Shown here: piece after piece, positions 32,399 through 32,445 of the stretch
Layout of the letters: each line of letters starts with the position of its first letter
Numbering within the stretch: the first letter of the stretch is position 1
NCBI GenBank assembly: GCA_018336035.1
Contig: JAGXRD010000064.1
Coordinates: forward strand, 1-32,445
Source of the DNA: Alphaproteobacteria bacterium
Lineage (GTDB): Bacteria > Pseudomonadota > Alphaproteobacteria > Ferrovibrionales > Ferrovibrionaceae
DNA: 32,445 bases
Direction of reading: 5' to 3'
Program-made: the position numbers and the translations under genes
Notes under the pieces: model-generated
What the model saw: only the letters and a program-made list of their open reading frames with translations
Database searches by the model: none
Told to the model about the DNA's origin: nothing

Positions 32399-32445
32399 CT
32401 ACCCGTCGCGTTCGAGATCGGCCTTGAGATAGCTCAGGATCGGGT
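32399..32445 (-). CDS. C-terminal tip of a minus-strand gene (truncated by the window edge)
   Basis: The minus strand reads 14 codons (PILSYLKADLERDG) followed by TAG at 32401-32399. Codon use fits the local genes, and the segment ends just at the palindromic repeat cluster, as a convergent neighbour of usg would. It is too short to assign a family. Confidence 0.45.
   Translation of the reverse strand, partial: PILSYLKADLERDG

Overview
The window is high-GC DNA with very long open frames and dense shadow frames. It carries CtrA, ChpT, SciP (DUF1153) and FlbD beside flagellar genes, a combination typical of alphaproteobacteria. Usg, DUF3553 and the gene order resemble the Rhodospirillales and related free-swimming alphaproteobacteria. 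The genus cannot be named from the sequence alone.

Layout. 1-1969: a truncated LysR regulator diverges from a small unknown protein and a YgiD/DODA-type dioxygenase, followed by a small membrane protein on the other strand. 2188-16499: a long plus-strand flagellar block, fliK-flgD-sciP-fliF-fliG-fliH-fliN-flbD-flhA-flhF-flhG, then a second proline/alanine-rich FliK-like protein. The fliF-fliG-fliH-fliN-flbD order matches the Caulobacter fliF operon. 16567-17466: a DMT-family exporter. 17471-19248 (minus): fliJ and fliI, divergent from ctrA (19526-20245), with a TTAA-rich intergenic region. 20314-23585 (minus): a DUF4198 periplasmic protein and a TonB-dependent receptor, preceded by a Zur-like palindrome and, further upstream, a clear cobalamin riboswitch. 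23617-24228 (minus): chpT, divergent from DUF3553 and cysQ. 25326-30962 (minus): hemolysin III-like and Spy/CpxP-like proteins, then a feruloyl-CoA-synthase-like ligase, an AcuI-type reductase and a thiolase, with REP-like palindromes between them. 30963-32445: a 21-bp tandem repeat, a promoter flanked by an 18-bp inverted repeat, a peptidoglycan-binding-like protein coupled to a small membrane protein, usg, a palindromic repeat cluster, and the 3' tip of a minus-strand gene.

How it works together. The flagellar genes cover the MS ring (FliF), switch (FliG, FliN), export ATPase complex (FliH, FliI, FliJ), export gate (FlhA), hook assembly (FlgD, FliK) and the numerical/positional regulators (FlhF, FlhG). 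Cell-cycle control is encoded alongside: ChpT would pass phosphate to CtrA, SciP would restrain CtrA, and FlbD would act on sigma-54 promoters.

The most interesting signals are mostly non-coding. They are the cobalamin riboswitch stacked on a Zur-like operator before one TonB receptor, the 45-bp palindrome before fliF, the inverted repeat around the promoter at about 31.2 kb, and the heptad-encoding tandem repeat next to it. I did not see a clearly new multi-gene system such as a defence island, CRISPR array, prophage or insertion sequence.
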